Of a DNA stretch of 64,000 nt, positions 53,441-63,800 are shown one piece after another. The notes beneath the pieces were generated by a model. That model was not told where the DNA came from. It worked only from the letters and a program-made list of their open reading frames with translations, and ran no database searches. Source of the stretch: Brevibacillus porteri (lineage in GTDB: Bacteria > Bacillota > Bacilli > Brevibacillales > Brevibacillaceae). Each line of letters opens with the position of its first letter. The stretch's first letter is position 1. Both the position numbers and the translations under genes were made by a program. The stretch spans positions 62,001-126,000 of the forward strand of contig NZ_PXZO01000053.1 in NCBI RefSeq assembly GCF_003013475.1, in the 5' to 3' direction.

Positions 53441-53905
53441 GTGTTCGCCAATGAGAATCCGTATTACACCAACCTCCGATTTCGTGTGGACTTTCTTCCG
53501 TTTGGATTGGAGATGGATGGCATCTGGGTCGCTGGATTTAGTGAAGTGTCCGGATTGGCCGTCGAAACAGAGCTGGAGGAGTACCAAGAGGGCGGCGTGA
53601 ATCATTTCGTCCACAAGCTGCCGAAACGCAGCAAGTTTCCCAATCTCGTCTTCAAACGAGGGTTTGTGAGATCAAACGAGCTGTGGAGATGGTATGAGGA
53701 CTTCCACTTTGGCCCGCCAGAAAAGCGCAAGCGCAAGCAGGGAGCGATTATTCTGATGGACCCAAACGGAAATGATGTGGGGGCTTGGGCATTTGAAGGG
53801 GCTTATCCGGTCAAGTGGGTTGGACCGGAGTTCCGGGCCACGCATGGAGAAGTGGCCATCGAGACATTGGAAATCGTGCACCACGGCTTAAAATCGTATT
53901 TTTAA
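53441..53905 (+). CDS. Inner tube protein, second copy (Afp5-like)
   Basis: A 154-residue tube-fold protein, VDFLPFGLEMDGIWVAGFSE at the start and YPVKWVGPEFRATHGEVAIE near the end. It is more like the tube-initiating Afp5 than the main tube protein, and may form the ring joining tube to spike (inference from order). The start is GTG with a perfect GGAGGTGA 6 bases upstream; a GTG 9 bases further upstream is ruled out because it lies inside that site. Confidence 0.87.
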   Translation: MFANENPYYTNLRFRVDFLPFGLEMDGIWVAGFSEVSGLAVETELEEYQEGGVNHFVHKLPKRSKFPNLVFKRGFVRSNELWRWYEDFHFGPPEKRKRKQGAIILMDPNGNDVGAWAFEGAYPVKWVGPEFRATHGEVAIETLEIVHHGLKSYF

Positions 53906-53938
53906 GCCTTATCCCGTCTGCAAGGAGCAAAAGAAACG

Positions 53939-56900
53939 ATGATAACGATCAAGGCGCTCCCACCTTCGCGTGGTCCATCACTGCTGCCAAGGGCGTCCAG
54001 CCAAGGCTTTGCACAAAGCATCATGCAGAAGTATCGGCACGGGGAAGGGCGCGATCCCGGCTACCTCGCTTTGATCCATCGTGATTTTTCGCCGAGTATC
54101 GGAGGGCAGGAAAACCACTTTCATCAAACCTTCATTCATGTACGCATGCAAGTACAAGTGGACTCCTACCTCGGATTGAATCGAGAAATGTTGCCGAACG
54201 GACAGGCTGGTTTCCCATGGCCAAAAGAGCGTGCGGTGATAACGCAAGCATCGGGATCAGGACGAAAAGTACAACCAGCTACTTTGATACATGAGCTTTT
54301 TCGAAAGTGGGAGTCATCCAAATTAATCGAGAAGGTTTACCTGCCTCGGATCATGGTTGTCTCAAATGGGAGAGATAGATATCGCTGGTCTAGCTATGTT
54401 CAGTCTTCGGTTCAGCGAGCAAGCTCACTTGAAAAATGGTTGCCGCTGGGTCGATTCAAAGAGCAAATAGACCCGGTCGATATTACCTCTCCTCTTTGGA
54501 AAGCAATCGTTTCAGACAGCAAAGAAACCGTACGGGAAAGATTCAGGACGCCTGAGACTTCCTATGGTTCACCAGAATTTTTGGTACACGGTGATCCTGG
54601 TGGACGCAAGAGCATGCAAATTGCACGTGAGCGGATATGGCTCGAATCAGCGACAAGAATAGACGCGATCTCGAATTCACGTGTCAGAGCGACGCGTTCT
54701 GAAACAGGGCGATTCGAACGGTTTGGGGTTCGCAATTTTTGGCAGTTGATCGGTAGAGGAATGGAACCAGAGATTGGGACGTGGTCCTTTCCTGTTTTGC
54801 TAAAACGAGCAGAAGGACGGGCTGCGAGCTCTTTTTTTGATCGCGCGGTGTGGACAGAGAGAGCCGGAATTGACGGCAAAGATATCACTAGACGAATCGT
54901 TCGTGAAAGTGAAAGTACACGTTGGTCCGTAGCTTCCCAGCAGACTGAGCTTTGGAGGCGCTGGTGGGAAAACCTGAGTCTGTGGCAGAAAAGTAGAGCA
55001 ACATGGCTACCAAGGACGATGACTGTGCATCCACGTCTACGTGTTTTACAGCCAACTGGTTTCCTGAAAAGCCGTCAACATCCGCAAGCGAAAAGCGCAT
55101 GGATGCTAGAAACGCTGTCCCCATTAGAACGGAAGATATTTCAGAGCAATGAGCTTTCGAAGATGTTCTCGTCCGTATTGCCTAGCATACTTCATCGAGC
55201 TGATGCTGGTCGGACCAAGCAGCAGGCTGTAAGGGAACGGTTCAAACAGCTGTTCCATTTGGCTCAACAGTTTTCGAGGGCAGAAAGTGAACGTCGGCAA
55301 GCAGTGCTTGTTTCTCGACAGAGGTTGAAGCAGATAGAAAGCAGGCGGGAAGAACAGTCGAGTGCCTTGGCGCATTTGTTGCGTCACCTCATAAGTCGAG
55401 AGCGACAAGCAACCGTGCTTGCATCTAGGGTGGAGCAGGAGCAGCCGAGTAGCATTACATTTCACCCGTCACAACTGCTGCTTCCTTTCGAATCCATCGG
55501 AACAAGGAATCAGCAGACATACGCGTTCCTTCAACAACTGATATTTCAGGAAGCTAGGTTGAACGAGATTGTCCGGGAGCAGTCCATTCGCTTGCGATCA
55601 AGCCATGAGCAAACTCATCCAGGCAAAACGAACATGATCCCGGTTGTCTCTCATGCATCGTATCAGCAGCTTGACGTGCTACAGCATGAGTGGTGGACGG
55701 GTTTGTCGTTACGCCTTTTACACCCCTTGCAGGGGCAACTGTTCCCATTGCGTATGACACGTATCACAGATAGCTCCCAAACAGTTCCGCTTCTCTCGCA
55801 GCCAATTGTCAGGAAGTCGATCGCTGCTTATTGGATACAGAGCTTCCAGTCCGCCAATGCTCTTGTTTTCTTTGAAAAACGAGGATGGTTGAACCAGCCT
55901 TGGATCAAGGAATATCTTGAAACGCATAACGAAATAGAGCGCGGGCTTGCTGGTATAGCTAGTGCTGCACGATTTGCATGGAATCGCTTCGTACCTGTCT
56001 TCCATGTGAATCGCCAACTCTGGCAAACGCTACAGGATCAAATCGTCAGTTCTACCCATCAGGAGACGAACAGGAAGTCTGTGATGGCGTGGGTGCATCT
56101 TCAACAGAGAGTGGCAAAACAGCTCAGCGCAAGGGAATTCCTTGCAACTAGAACGCATGCGCCAAGGCACCTTCCGTATGAGCCGAGGAATCAATCTCCG
56201 TATCCTGTAGGCATCTCCCAACCGTTTTTTCAGTCACCTATTCATTTTCCGGGAAATAAACACGTGTATCAGTTGCCATACGAGACGGTACGTCAGCTAC
56301 TGTCGTTCCAGGGTAGGAAAAACAAGCGGGCAGATGTTGCTTTCTTCAAGAATCAAGAAAAGTTCAGCCTACCGGGACGAAAAGCGACGATCTCGATGGT
56401 ACACGAGCATGAGCATAGACCGATACGGCACACCTTCTCCCTAAAAAATGAACAGAGTACAAGTCGAGCATTCTTGCATACTCATCGTCATGATCGGGCT
56501 GCCGTTTCCCTCAGGTTGAACGGCTTTGGTTCTGCAATGCTTCGTGTCACAGAGTGGATTGGACTTGAAAGAACAGAACATCAGCGATTGTACAACACGT
56601 CTGCGAAGTCGTTTTCAATCAGAGAGGATGTCTCTGACAGGAACTCATTGCGACGGATCGCTGCTGGATGGAGTGCAGAACTAGGACTCACGATCCTCTT
56701 GCAAAAAAGCGCGAAGCTGGCTGCGATGCGCGAGTTTTCAAAGGTAGGCAAAATTAGCACAAGTGGGAAAGCTCCCCCGAGCAGTGAAAAGCAATCGAAT
56801 GATCATCCAAGGTCTCGCCAGGGCGAAAGCAATCCAATACGAGAAAGCCGTCCATCCCGTGAAAGCTACCACTCCCGTTTCTTGCACGAGACAGCCAGCT

Positions 56901-57826
56901 TGTGGACAAGCTCCGTTGCCCTGCATGCTCGTCTCTATCTTCAAGTCATGGAGCAAATCAAAAAGGCTATCCAGACTGATTTCCGGACGGAAGCCTATAT
57001 CCAAAACCATCACTCACTCTCGACAGTACTGAATCGTCACGATACACAAATGGTTGTTCAGAAACAATGGAGACCACTCCCTAGCCTTATGCATGGTCAA
57101 AGCGTGAGGGTGCCTGACAGTTTCATGCATGAGAGTGGGAGCATACGTGCAACAGAGCTACTACCACGAAAAGGTCGAGTCAACAGCTGGGAGACTTTAT
57201 CTCGCCACAGCCGTTTTCAACAAACGAACCATGAGCAGATTCTGACGGTCAATCAGAATGGGCAGATGGTCAAACGGCTAACTCATAGTGAGTCACAGAA
57301 GATTGAGATTCAAGACGCTCGACTCACCCCCTTGCAAAGAGCAGGGATATTCAACCTGACGTCAACAACGCCAATGGCGGCGGAAAAAGTGGAGCATGCG
57401 AAAGAAAACACATCCCTAGCACTTTTGCCAAAGCCAATGCTTGCGATGGCGAAGCAGCCACCACTCCTGCAAGCTTTGCAACAAGCTCAAAGAGCGCCCG
57501 GAGAATCCGAACAGCGCTCCCTGTCCGAAAACGCAACCCATACTCATCGACAATCGTTACGCACAGCAGACAGCTATGCAAGCCCTGCTGCTACCGTTCA
57601 GTCCCCGCCGTCTATGGAGTTTCTGAGAAAAAACATTCAGCCTCAAGAAACCGCAGTGCAGCAGACGACAACACTTCCACTCCAACGACAAGTCGATCTA
57701 GACGTGCAAGAGAGGGCTGGCAATCAGACGTCGTTATCCCCACAAGAGGTGGATCGATTGATGGATAAAATGATGAAGGAGCTGGACAAGCGCCTCATTC
57801 AAGAGCGGCAGCGACGAGGTTTATAA
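53939..57826 (+). CDS. Very large cysteine-free eCIS protein of unknown function
   Basis: A 1295-residue soluble protein between the second tube gene and the LysM gene. I see no cysteine in it, and it is rich in Arg, Gln, Ser and His, so strongly basic. Residues about 425-500 are a continuous charged helix likely to form a coiled coil; residues 935-970 and 1150-1230 look disordered. The last 25 residues (PQEVDRLMDKMMKELDKRL, then IQERQRRGL) form an amphipathic helix like the C-terminus of other eCIS proteins encoded at this position (recalled, not searched). No enzyme motif was found. It could be a tape measure, a scaffold or a cargo. AAGGAG lies 13 bases before the ATG. Confidence 0.8.
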   Translation: MITIKALPPSRGPSLLPRASSQGFAQSIMQKYRHGEGRDPGYLALIHRDFSPSIGGQENHFHQTFIHVRMQVQVDSYLGLNREMLPNGQAGFPWPKERAVITQASGSGRKVQPATLIHELFRKWESSKLIEKVYLPRIMVVSNGRDRYRWSSYVQSSVQRASSLEKWLPLGRFKEQIDPVDITSPLWKAIVSDSKETVRERFRTPETSYGSPEFLVHGDPGGRKSMQIARERIWLESATRIDAISNSRVRATRSETGRFERFGVRNFWQLIGRGMEPEIGTWSFPVLLKRAEGRAASSFFDRAVWTERAGIDGKDITRRIVRESESTRWSVASQQTELWRRWWENLSLWQKSRATWLPRTMTVHPRLRVLQPTGFLKSRQHPQAKSAWMLETLSPLERKIFQSNELSKMFSSVLPSILHRADAGRTKQQAVRERFKQLFHLAQQFSRAESERRQAVLVSRQRLKQIESRREEQSSALAHLLRHLISRERQATVLASRVEQEQPSSITFHPSQLLLPFESIGTRNQQTYAFLQQLIFQEARLNEIVREQSIRLRSSHEQTHPGKTNMIPVVSHASYQQLDVLQHEWWTGLSLRLLHPLQGQLFPLRMTRITDSSQTVPLLSQPIVRKSIAAYWIQSFQSANALVFFEKRGWLNQPWIKEYLETHNEIERGLAGIASAARFAWNRFVPVFHVNRQLWQTLQDQIVSSTHQETNRKSVMAWVHLQQRVAKQLSAREFLATRTHAPRHLPYEPRNQSPYPVGISQPFFQSPIHFPGNKHVYQLPYETVRQLLSFQGRKNKRADVAFFKNQEKFSLPGRKATISMVHEHEHRPIRHTFSLKNEQSTSRAFLHTHRHDRAAVSLRLNGFGSAMLRVTEWIGLERTEHQRLYNTSAKSFSIREDVSDRNSLRRIAAGWSAELGLTILLQKSAKLAAMREFSKVGKISTSGKAPPSSEKQSNDHPRSRQGESNPIRESRPSRESYHSRFLHETASLWTSSVALHARLYLQVMEQIKKAIQTDFRTEAYIQNHHSLSTVLNRHDTQMVVQKQWRPLPSLMHGQSVRVPDSFMHESGSIRATELLPRKGRVNSWETLSRHSRFQQTNHEQILTVNQNGQMVKRLTHSESQKIEIQDARLTPLQRAGIFNLTSTTPMAAEKVEHAKENTSLALLPKPMLAMAKQPPLLQALQQAQRAPGESEQRSLSENATHTHRQSLRTADSYASPAATVQSPPSMEFLRKNIQPQETAVQQTTTLPLQRQVDLDVQERAGNQTSLSPQEVDRLMDKMMKELDKRLIQERQRRGL

Positions 57827-57883
57827 GCAGGAACTGCCGCATTCACAGACGACTATTTCTTCGGTAAAGAGAGGCAAAAGCCA

Positions 57884-58519
57884 ATGATGGGTCAGGAGAA
57901 AAAGGCCAAAATTTTAGTCGATCGCAACGGGCAAGGAGACTTCAAGGAGAGTATTTCCGTTCTCTTTAACCCTTCGGAATACAAGGTGGATGCTTCCAAT
58001 AACTACTCGTGGCAAAAGATATTGGGACAATCGGTACCAGTGGGGATGTTCACGAGCGGAGATATCGAGACATTATCGGTCGACTTGTTTTTTGATACAT
58101 ACGAGGCTGGAGTGGATGTGCGTGCATTCACGAATCAGGTGCTGGGGCTGATGGCCGTAGAAAAGAAAATCAGTACACCACCCCTATGCAAATTCGTCTG
58201 GGACAGCTTTCAATTCACAGGCGTGGTCGAAAAGGTTTCGCAGCGGTTTACGATGTTTCTCGATCAAGGGACACCAGTACGAGCCACGTTAGGCGTCACG
58301 TTTAAAGGCACGAGTGTGAAAAAATCCGCGGACGATATCGGAGCCGCAAGAGAAAAAGTCGCACAACAAACGGTCAACCAAGGAGACCAGTTGTACTTGA
58401 TGGCGTATCGCTCGTACAGTGATGCATCGAAATGGCGAAACATTGCGAACGCCAATCGGATCGACAATCCCAGACTTCTAAAACCGGCTACTACCCTGCA
58501 TGTGCCACTTGTGAGGTGA
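57884..58519 (+). CDS. LysM-containing baseplate protein (Afp7-like)
   Basis: A 211-residue protein with an N-terminal gp53-like domain (ISVLFNPSEYKVDASNNYSW) and a C-terminal LysM-like segment at about 165-210 (VNQGDQLYLMAYRSYSDASKWRNIANANRI). It joins the spike to the tube. In this family LysM acts as a structural joint. Two ATGs are adjacent (57884, 57887); either is possible. Confidence 0.88.
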   Translation: MMGQEKKAKILVDRNGQGDFKESISVLFNPSEYKVDASNNYSWQKILGQSVPVGMFTSGDIETLSVDLFFDTYEAGVDVRAFTNQVLGLMAVEKKISTPPLCKFVWDSFQFTGVVEKVSQRFTMFLDQGTPVRATLGVTFKGTSVKKSADDIGAAREKVAQQTVNQGDQLYLMAYRSYSDASKWRNIANANRIDNPRLLKPATTLHVPLVR

Positions 58520-58526
58520 CGAAGGA

Positions 58527-59642
58527 ATGAGCGAATTGAAATTGACGACAGACCGCCACTCCTTCGATGACCTGCGCCAAACGTACAATAACTTTCATTC
58601 CCCAGCCTTGGAAATACTCGTTGGAGGGAAAAAGCTGATCAGCCAGGTAGGTGTCGCCATTACCAAAGCAACGATCAACTCCAGCTTGGACGGCAAAGCC
58701 GATACGTTTTCGTTTTCGGTAACCAATGCTTTTGATACGGCAAAGTGGGAATTTCGCTGGGCAGATGACCATTTGGTTCCTGGAAATGAAATCGAAATTC
58801 AGTTGGGCTACGGAACCGAGCTTTCCAGTCTCTTTTACGGGCATATTACAGCCGTTTCGTTTGCATGCGAGGAGACGCCTACCATTACGGTAAAAGGGAT
58901 GGACAAATCGTTCCTGCTTATGGTGGATAACAAGTCTACCTCCTGGAATAAAAAGAAATACAGCGATGTCGTGAAAGAGTTGGGACAAAAATACGGCTTG
59001 TCGACGCATGTGGATGATACGGTTCAGACAATCGAGACCATTACAAAGACGGTCTCCGAGACTGACTTTCAATTTTTAAATCGTCTCGCAAAAATTTGTA
59101 ACTACGATTTTTTTATCGTCGGGAAGAATTTATATTTCCGTAAGCCACTGAGCAACATGACGCCGGTCCTCACGTTGATCTGGGGAGTTTCCTTGCGCAG
59201 CTTTTCCGTCGATGTCAACATCGCTTCCCAAGCTTCCTCCTATACGGTGCGATGGGTAGACAAGGACAAATCAACGGTGCTCCAAGAAGCAAAAGCAACG
59301 AGCACAGATATCGGGAAGCTCGGGACCAATTCGAAGACAAGTGCTGATCTGTTGAAAGCAATCGGTGATTATTTTGATAAATACGAGTCAACGAAAAAAC
59401 TGGACTCACCTGAGGAGATAAAAGCGGTTGCCAAAGCACGCTTGAATCAACTCGCCATGAACCTTCTCGACGGCAACTGTGAGGCAGTGGGTCTGCCAGA
59501 AATTCGGGCTGGCCGCTATATCAAGCTAGAGGGCCTGGGGAAAAAGCTGAGTCAGCCTTATTACATCACATCCGTCACACACACCATCGATGTGGCATCT
59601 GGCTACGTCACGACGTTTCATGTGAAGGGAAATACGATATGA
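58527..59642 (+). CDS. GpD-like spike hub protein (Afp8 N-terminal part)
   Basis: A 371-residue protein of the phage late control gene D / VgrG hub family. Marks are the ADDHLVPGNEIEIQLGYG stretch, VKGMDKSFLLM and SETDFQFLNRLAKICNYDFF. The protein forms the trimeric hub on which the tube sits. In VgrG and Afp8 this part is fused to the gpV-like spike; here the spike is a separate gene starting 4 bases before this one ends. Confidence 0.92.
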   Translation: MSELKLTTDRHSFDDLRQTYNNFHSPALEILVGGKKLISQVGVAITKATINSSLDGKADTFSFSVTNAFDTAKWEFRWADDHLVPGNEIEIQLGYGTELSSLFYGHITAVSFACEETPTITVKGMDKSFLLMVDNKSTSWNKKKYSDVVKELGQKYGLSTHVDDTVQTIETITKTVSETDFQFLNRLAKICNYDFFIVGKNLYFRKPLSNMTPVLTLIWGVSLRSFSVDVNIASQASSYTVRWVDKDKSTVLQEAKATSTDIGKLGTNSKTSADLLKAIGDYFDKYESTKKLDSPEEIKAVAKARLNQLAMNLLDGNCEAVGLPEIRAGRYIKLEGLGKKLSQPYYITSVTHTIDVASGYVTTFHVKGNTI

Positions 59643-60364
59643 GCTTTGATCATTGGTTCTACCAGGATGAAATCACAGAAGAAGAACGGGCGAAAATCCA
59701 CGGTGTCATTGTCGGCATTGTGACGAACAACGAAGACCCGGAAAAGCTCTCGCGAGTGAAGCTGAAGCTGCCTCTGGTTGATAATGAGCGGGAGACGGAC
59801 TGGGTGCGAATCGCCACGCTTTTTGCAGGAAAAGATCGCGGCAGCTTATTCATTCCGGAGGTAGGCGACGAGGTGCTGGTCGCATTTCATTGGGGAGATG
59901 TACGCGAACCATTTGTGATCGGGATGCTCTGGAATCTGGAAAACAAAGGCCCGGAAATGGCGGAAAAAAACAATATCCGAAAAATCACGACCCGTGCAGG
60001 CCACGAAGTGATTTTTGGTGATGATCCGAATGACGGGAAGATCACGATTGCCACGAAAAAAGGACAACAGGTGGAGCTGTCGGACAAGGATGAGAGTATT
60101 GTGCTTACGGAGAGCAGTGGAAACAACCAAATCTCCATCAAAGGCGGCAGCACCAACGAGGTTACGGTGAAGAGCGGTTCAAGTACGATTACGTTGAATG
60201 CAAAAGGGCAAGTGACCATACAGTCAGACACATCGCTGACAATCAAGTCCACCCAGCTGAATCTGGAGGCGCAGGGAGCCATGTCGATTAAAGCAGGAGC
60301 GTCCCTGAACATCAAATCTGACGGAATTGTTGCCGTCAACGGTTCGGTGATCAAATTGAATTAA
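59639..60364 (+). CDS. GpV-like spike protein (OB fold plus beta-helix)
   Basis: A 241-residue baseplate spike. Residues 20-110 form the gp5/gpV OB fold (VIVGIVTNNEDPEKLSRVKL, FIPEVGDEVLVAFHWGD). Residues 125-241 are short repeats of 8-12 residues (ITLNAKGQVTIQS, LNLEAQGAMSIKA) typical of a triple-stranded beta-helix needle. The tip would be the DUF4280 protein. Its ATG overlaps the hub gene. Confidence 0.92.
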   Translation: MSFDHWFYQDEITEEERAKIHGVIVGIVTNNEDPEKLSRVKLKLPLVDNERETDWVRIATLFAGKDRGSLFIPEVGDEVLVAFHWGDVREPFVIGMLWNLENKGPEMAEKNNIRKITTRAGHEVIFGDDPNDGKITIATKKGQQVELSDKDESIVLTESSGNNQISIKGGSTNEVTVKSGSSTITLNAKGQVTIQSDTSLTIKSTQLNLEAQGAMSIKAGASLNIKSDGIVAVNGSVIKLN

Positions 60365-60380
60365 TTCATGGGAGGATTCC

Positions 60381-60782
60381 ATGCAGCAGCCATTCGGTGA
60401 AAAAGGATGGAAGTTCCCTATTCAGGTGGATCAGGCTACAGGCCGGATTCGTTTGTCCAACTACGAGGATGACATCGCTGAAGCGATTCGCATCATCCTT
60501 TCTACGGCAAAGGGAGAGCGTGTGATGCGACCGAAATTCGGGAGCGGATTGCAAGGCTTCATGTTTGATGGCACGGACGGAACGAGTCTAGCTTTGCTCC
60601 AGTCGGACATCGCAGAAGCGATCATGATCTGGGAACCACGTGTGCGAGATGTGCAGGTGGAGGCCAAGGTCGACAAGACTCATTCCGAAACGGTGAACGT
60701 TGCGATCAGCTATACGGTACGTGCGACAAACAAAGGCTATCAGCTGTTGTATCCTGTCCATCGTCACGGTCCACATGGATAG
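60381..60782 (+). CDS. Gp25-like baseplate wedge protein (Afp9-like)
   Basis: A 133-residue protein of the T4 gp25/GPW family. LSTAKGERVMRPKFGSGLQ carries the conserved EPR-type core that nucleates the sheath on the baseplate (here GERVMRP). GGGAGGA lies 6 bases before the ATG. Confidence 0.92.
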   Translation: MQQPFGEKGWKFPIQVDQATGRIRLSNYEDDIAEAIRIILSTAKGERVMRPKFGSGLQGFMFDGTDGTSLALLQSDIAEAIMIWEPRVRDVQVEAKVDKTHSETVNVAISYTVRATNKGYQLLYPVHRHGPHG

Positions 60783-60830
60783 CGCAAGAGTCACAGTCGC
60801 GTGAAGAAAAATGGAAGGGAGGTGGGTAAC

Positions 60831-63800
60831 GTGAAACCACCTTTGGTTGATCCGCGGGACATGCAGGCAGTCATCCGAAAAATGCGCGAAATGGTGCCAT
60901 TCTACACCCCGGAGTGGCGCTTCACTCCAGAAGATCCTGATGCGGGTACGGCTTTATTTCTCCTTTTCGCAGACATGCTGATGAATAATCGTGAGCGGTT
61001 GAATCAAGTACCCGAGCGAAATTTTATCGCTTTTCTCAATATGCTCGGTGTTGGAATGGATCAGGCTAGATCGGCAGAAACCTTTTTGACATTTGAATTG
61101 AGTACAGGTGTGCAAAAGCCAGTGTGGATTTCGGCGGGCACAAAAGTTTCGGGTAAGTCTGCCCTTGGCGATGAAGTGGTTTTCGAAACCGATCAGCCTA
61201 TGCTGGCTACCCCCTCTCTCCCGACAGATCTGTTGTTTTCCAATGGCAGTCGAGATTTTTTAACAGATGTAACGGGGTGGCTTGGAACAAATGCACCGCT
61301 CTCTCTCTTGGACTGCAAGGCTTTGCCGAATCATCAGGAACATTGCTGGTATTTGGGGCATGAGGACTTGTTTTGTTTAGGAGATCGTGCTTCGATCCAG
61401 CTCACGATGGTTTCCAATCAGGAACGCTATCAGGAATCCTTGCTGACAGAGAAGCTGGCGAATCCAGAGCTGGTCGAGTGGACGTATCTGTCAGAGGGCG
61501 AATGGGTTTTGTTCGACAAAGTCGAGGCTGATCAAAATCGGCTGTGCTTGGAAAAAAAGCAGCGGAAAAAATGGGAGTCTAGTGACGTGCAAGGAATCGA
61601 AAATCGTTGGCTCCGTTGCAGAGTGAAGCCAGGCATGATTCATGAATGGGTGAAAAATGGCGGGAGCACCTCTCTGACCCAAATCCAGATGAAGACGGAT
61701 TATTTGCCAACAGATGATCCGGAGGGCCTTTCACCCGACATGCTTTTCTCCAATGATGTACAGGTTTCTGGGAGCGGTTGTCTTGCGTTTGGCGAGCAGC
61801 TCGCACCGTATGGCATGTTTTTTTTGTCCTGTGAAGAGGCGCTGACGAAGCCTGGAAGTACGGTTGCCCTTCGTTTTCGGATGAAGACGGTGGCTTATCC
61901 CGCTACGCATCTGTCACAACCGGAACCGAAATGGAAATGGATCATGAAGGAATCTTCCTTTGACCCTCCTGCGACGACACCCGTCACGGTCAGCAAGGTG
62001 GTATGGGAATACTGGAACGGCAGTGGATGGATGGTGCTCCTGGCAGGAGAGGATCGGGAGAAGCTGTTTGCTGGCACCGATTCGGATGAAGAGATTGTGG
62101 TTATCTTTACGTGTCCAGATGATTTGCAGCCGACAACCGTCCAATCACAGCTAGGTTATTGGATCCGTGTGAGAATTCTTCAGGTGGAAGGTTTATACGG
62201 CCCGAATCCTGTATACATGGCCCCGTGGCTGGAAGACATGCGCCTGACCTACTCGTACCGAGAGTCGTTACATGAGCCGGAAGCGATTCTCACACAGAAC
62301 GACTTGGATTGGCAGCACCCTGTCCGTACAGGTAATCATCAGGCTAGCTTCCAGCCGTTTTTGCCGTCCGAATGCTTGCATCCCGCCGTCTACTTTGGAT
62401 TTGAACAGCCGCCTTTACAAGGACCGCTCTCTTTCTACTTTTCTTTTCTACCGATGGAAGAATCCCCAGGGCCTGCTCCGGTTGTGCAATGGGAATACAA
62501 GCGCAAAGAAACAGGAACAACGTCTTGGGCCAAGCTGCAGACAATTGATCAGACCGCTGGTTTTACGGAAAGTGGTACCGTTCGTTTCGCTGGTCCTTTT
62601 GATATCGAAAAAAGCAAAATGTTTGAGCGGGAGCGTTATTGGATTCGCGCCGTCAACGTAGACAATCGTCTGGGAGGAGGCGCTTTGGATGCACGACATC
62701 CCGTGCTAAGCGGTTTTTATCCGAATACGATACGAGCCATTCAACAGGAGACGACTCGCAATGAAATGGCAGAGCGGATAGCAGAGGGGCCACAAGCCGA
62801 GTACAGACTCATCCGACATCCCGTCATGGGCGAAGAGGTATGGGTAGATGAAACAGGCTTCTTTTTGCCGAGTGAACGAAAGAGCTGGCTGGAACATCCA
62901 GAAAATCGGGTGGAACTTCTCTATGATTCGGAAGGGAACGAGCAAAAATGCTGGGTTCTGTGGAAGCGAGTAGAGCATCTGCACGATTCGGGCCCGGATG
63001 ATCGCCATTACTGCTTGGAGAGCGCTACCGGAATAATTTTGTTTGGCGATGGCAGACACGGTAGGGAGCTTCCACAAACCGGACTCGGTTCCGTGAGGGT
63101 GACGTATAAGGTCGGAGGAGGAACAGTAGGGAATCTTCCAGCTGGGCAGTTGAATCAACTGGAACAATCGATTCCGTTTGTCCAAGCTGTCAGCAATCCG
63201 GTGCCTGCACTTGGGGGAAGTGAGCGGGAATTGCTGACGGACGCCTTGCAGCGAGGTCCTCAAACCATCAAGCATCGCTATCGAGCGGTGACGGCTGAAG
63301 ATTTCGAATGGCTCGTCCGTGAAGCGCATCCGGGGATAGCCAAGGTGAAGTGTTTACCGAATCGGAACAGCCGCCTGCAAAGAGAAGCAGGGCATGTCAC
63401 TGTGATTGTATTACCCGCAGCGGGATGCTTCGGCACACAATTTTTGGAGCTTCGGCGTTCTGTCACGAACTCCTTGCTCACACATGCGGCAGCGACGGTA
63501 GCCTCTCCCGAGCGGATTCATGTTAGGGAGCCTGTCTACTTGGAAATTGCGGTGACAGCAGAGCTAGCAGTGGGGTCTTTGGAGGAAATCGTTGAGGTGG
63601 AGCTGGAGACACTCAGCAAGCTCGCGCGATTCCTTGACCCGATATCGGGAAATCTGCATGGTGGAGGCTGGGAAATAGGACAACGTGTGCACCCGTCGCT
63701 CTTGTTTGCCTTGTTGAAATCTGTAAAGGGCGTCCGCTTTGTGGATCATCTGACCTTGGCTGTATTTCGAACGGAAAGTGGGCAACGAAAGGAAATACTC

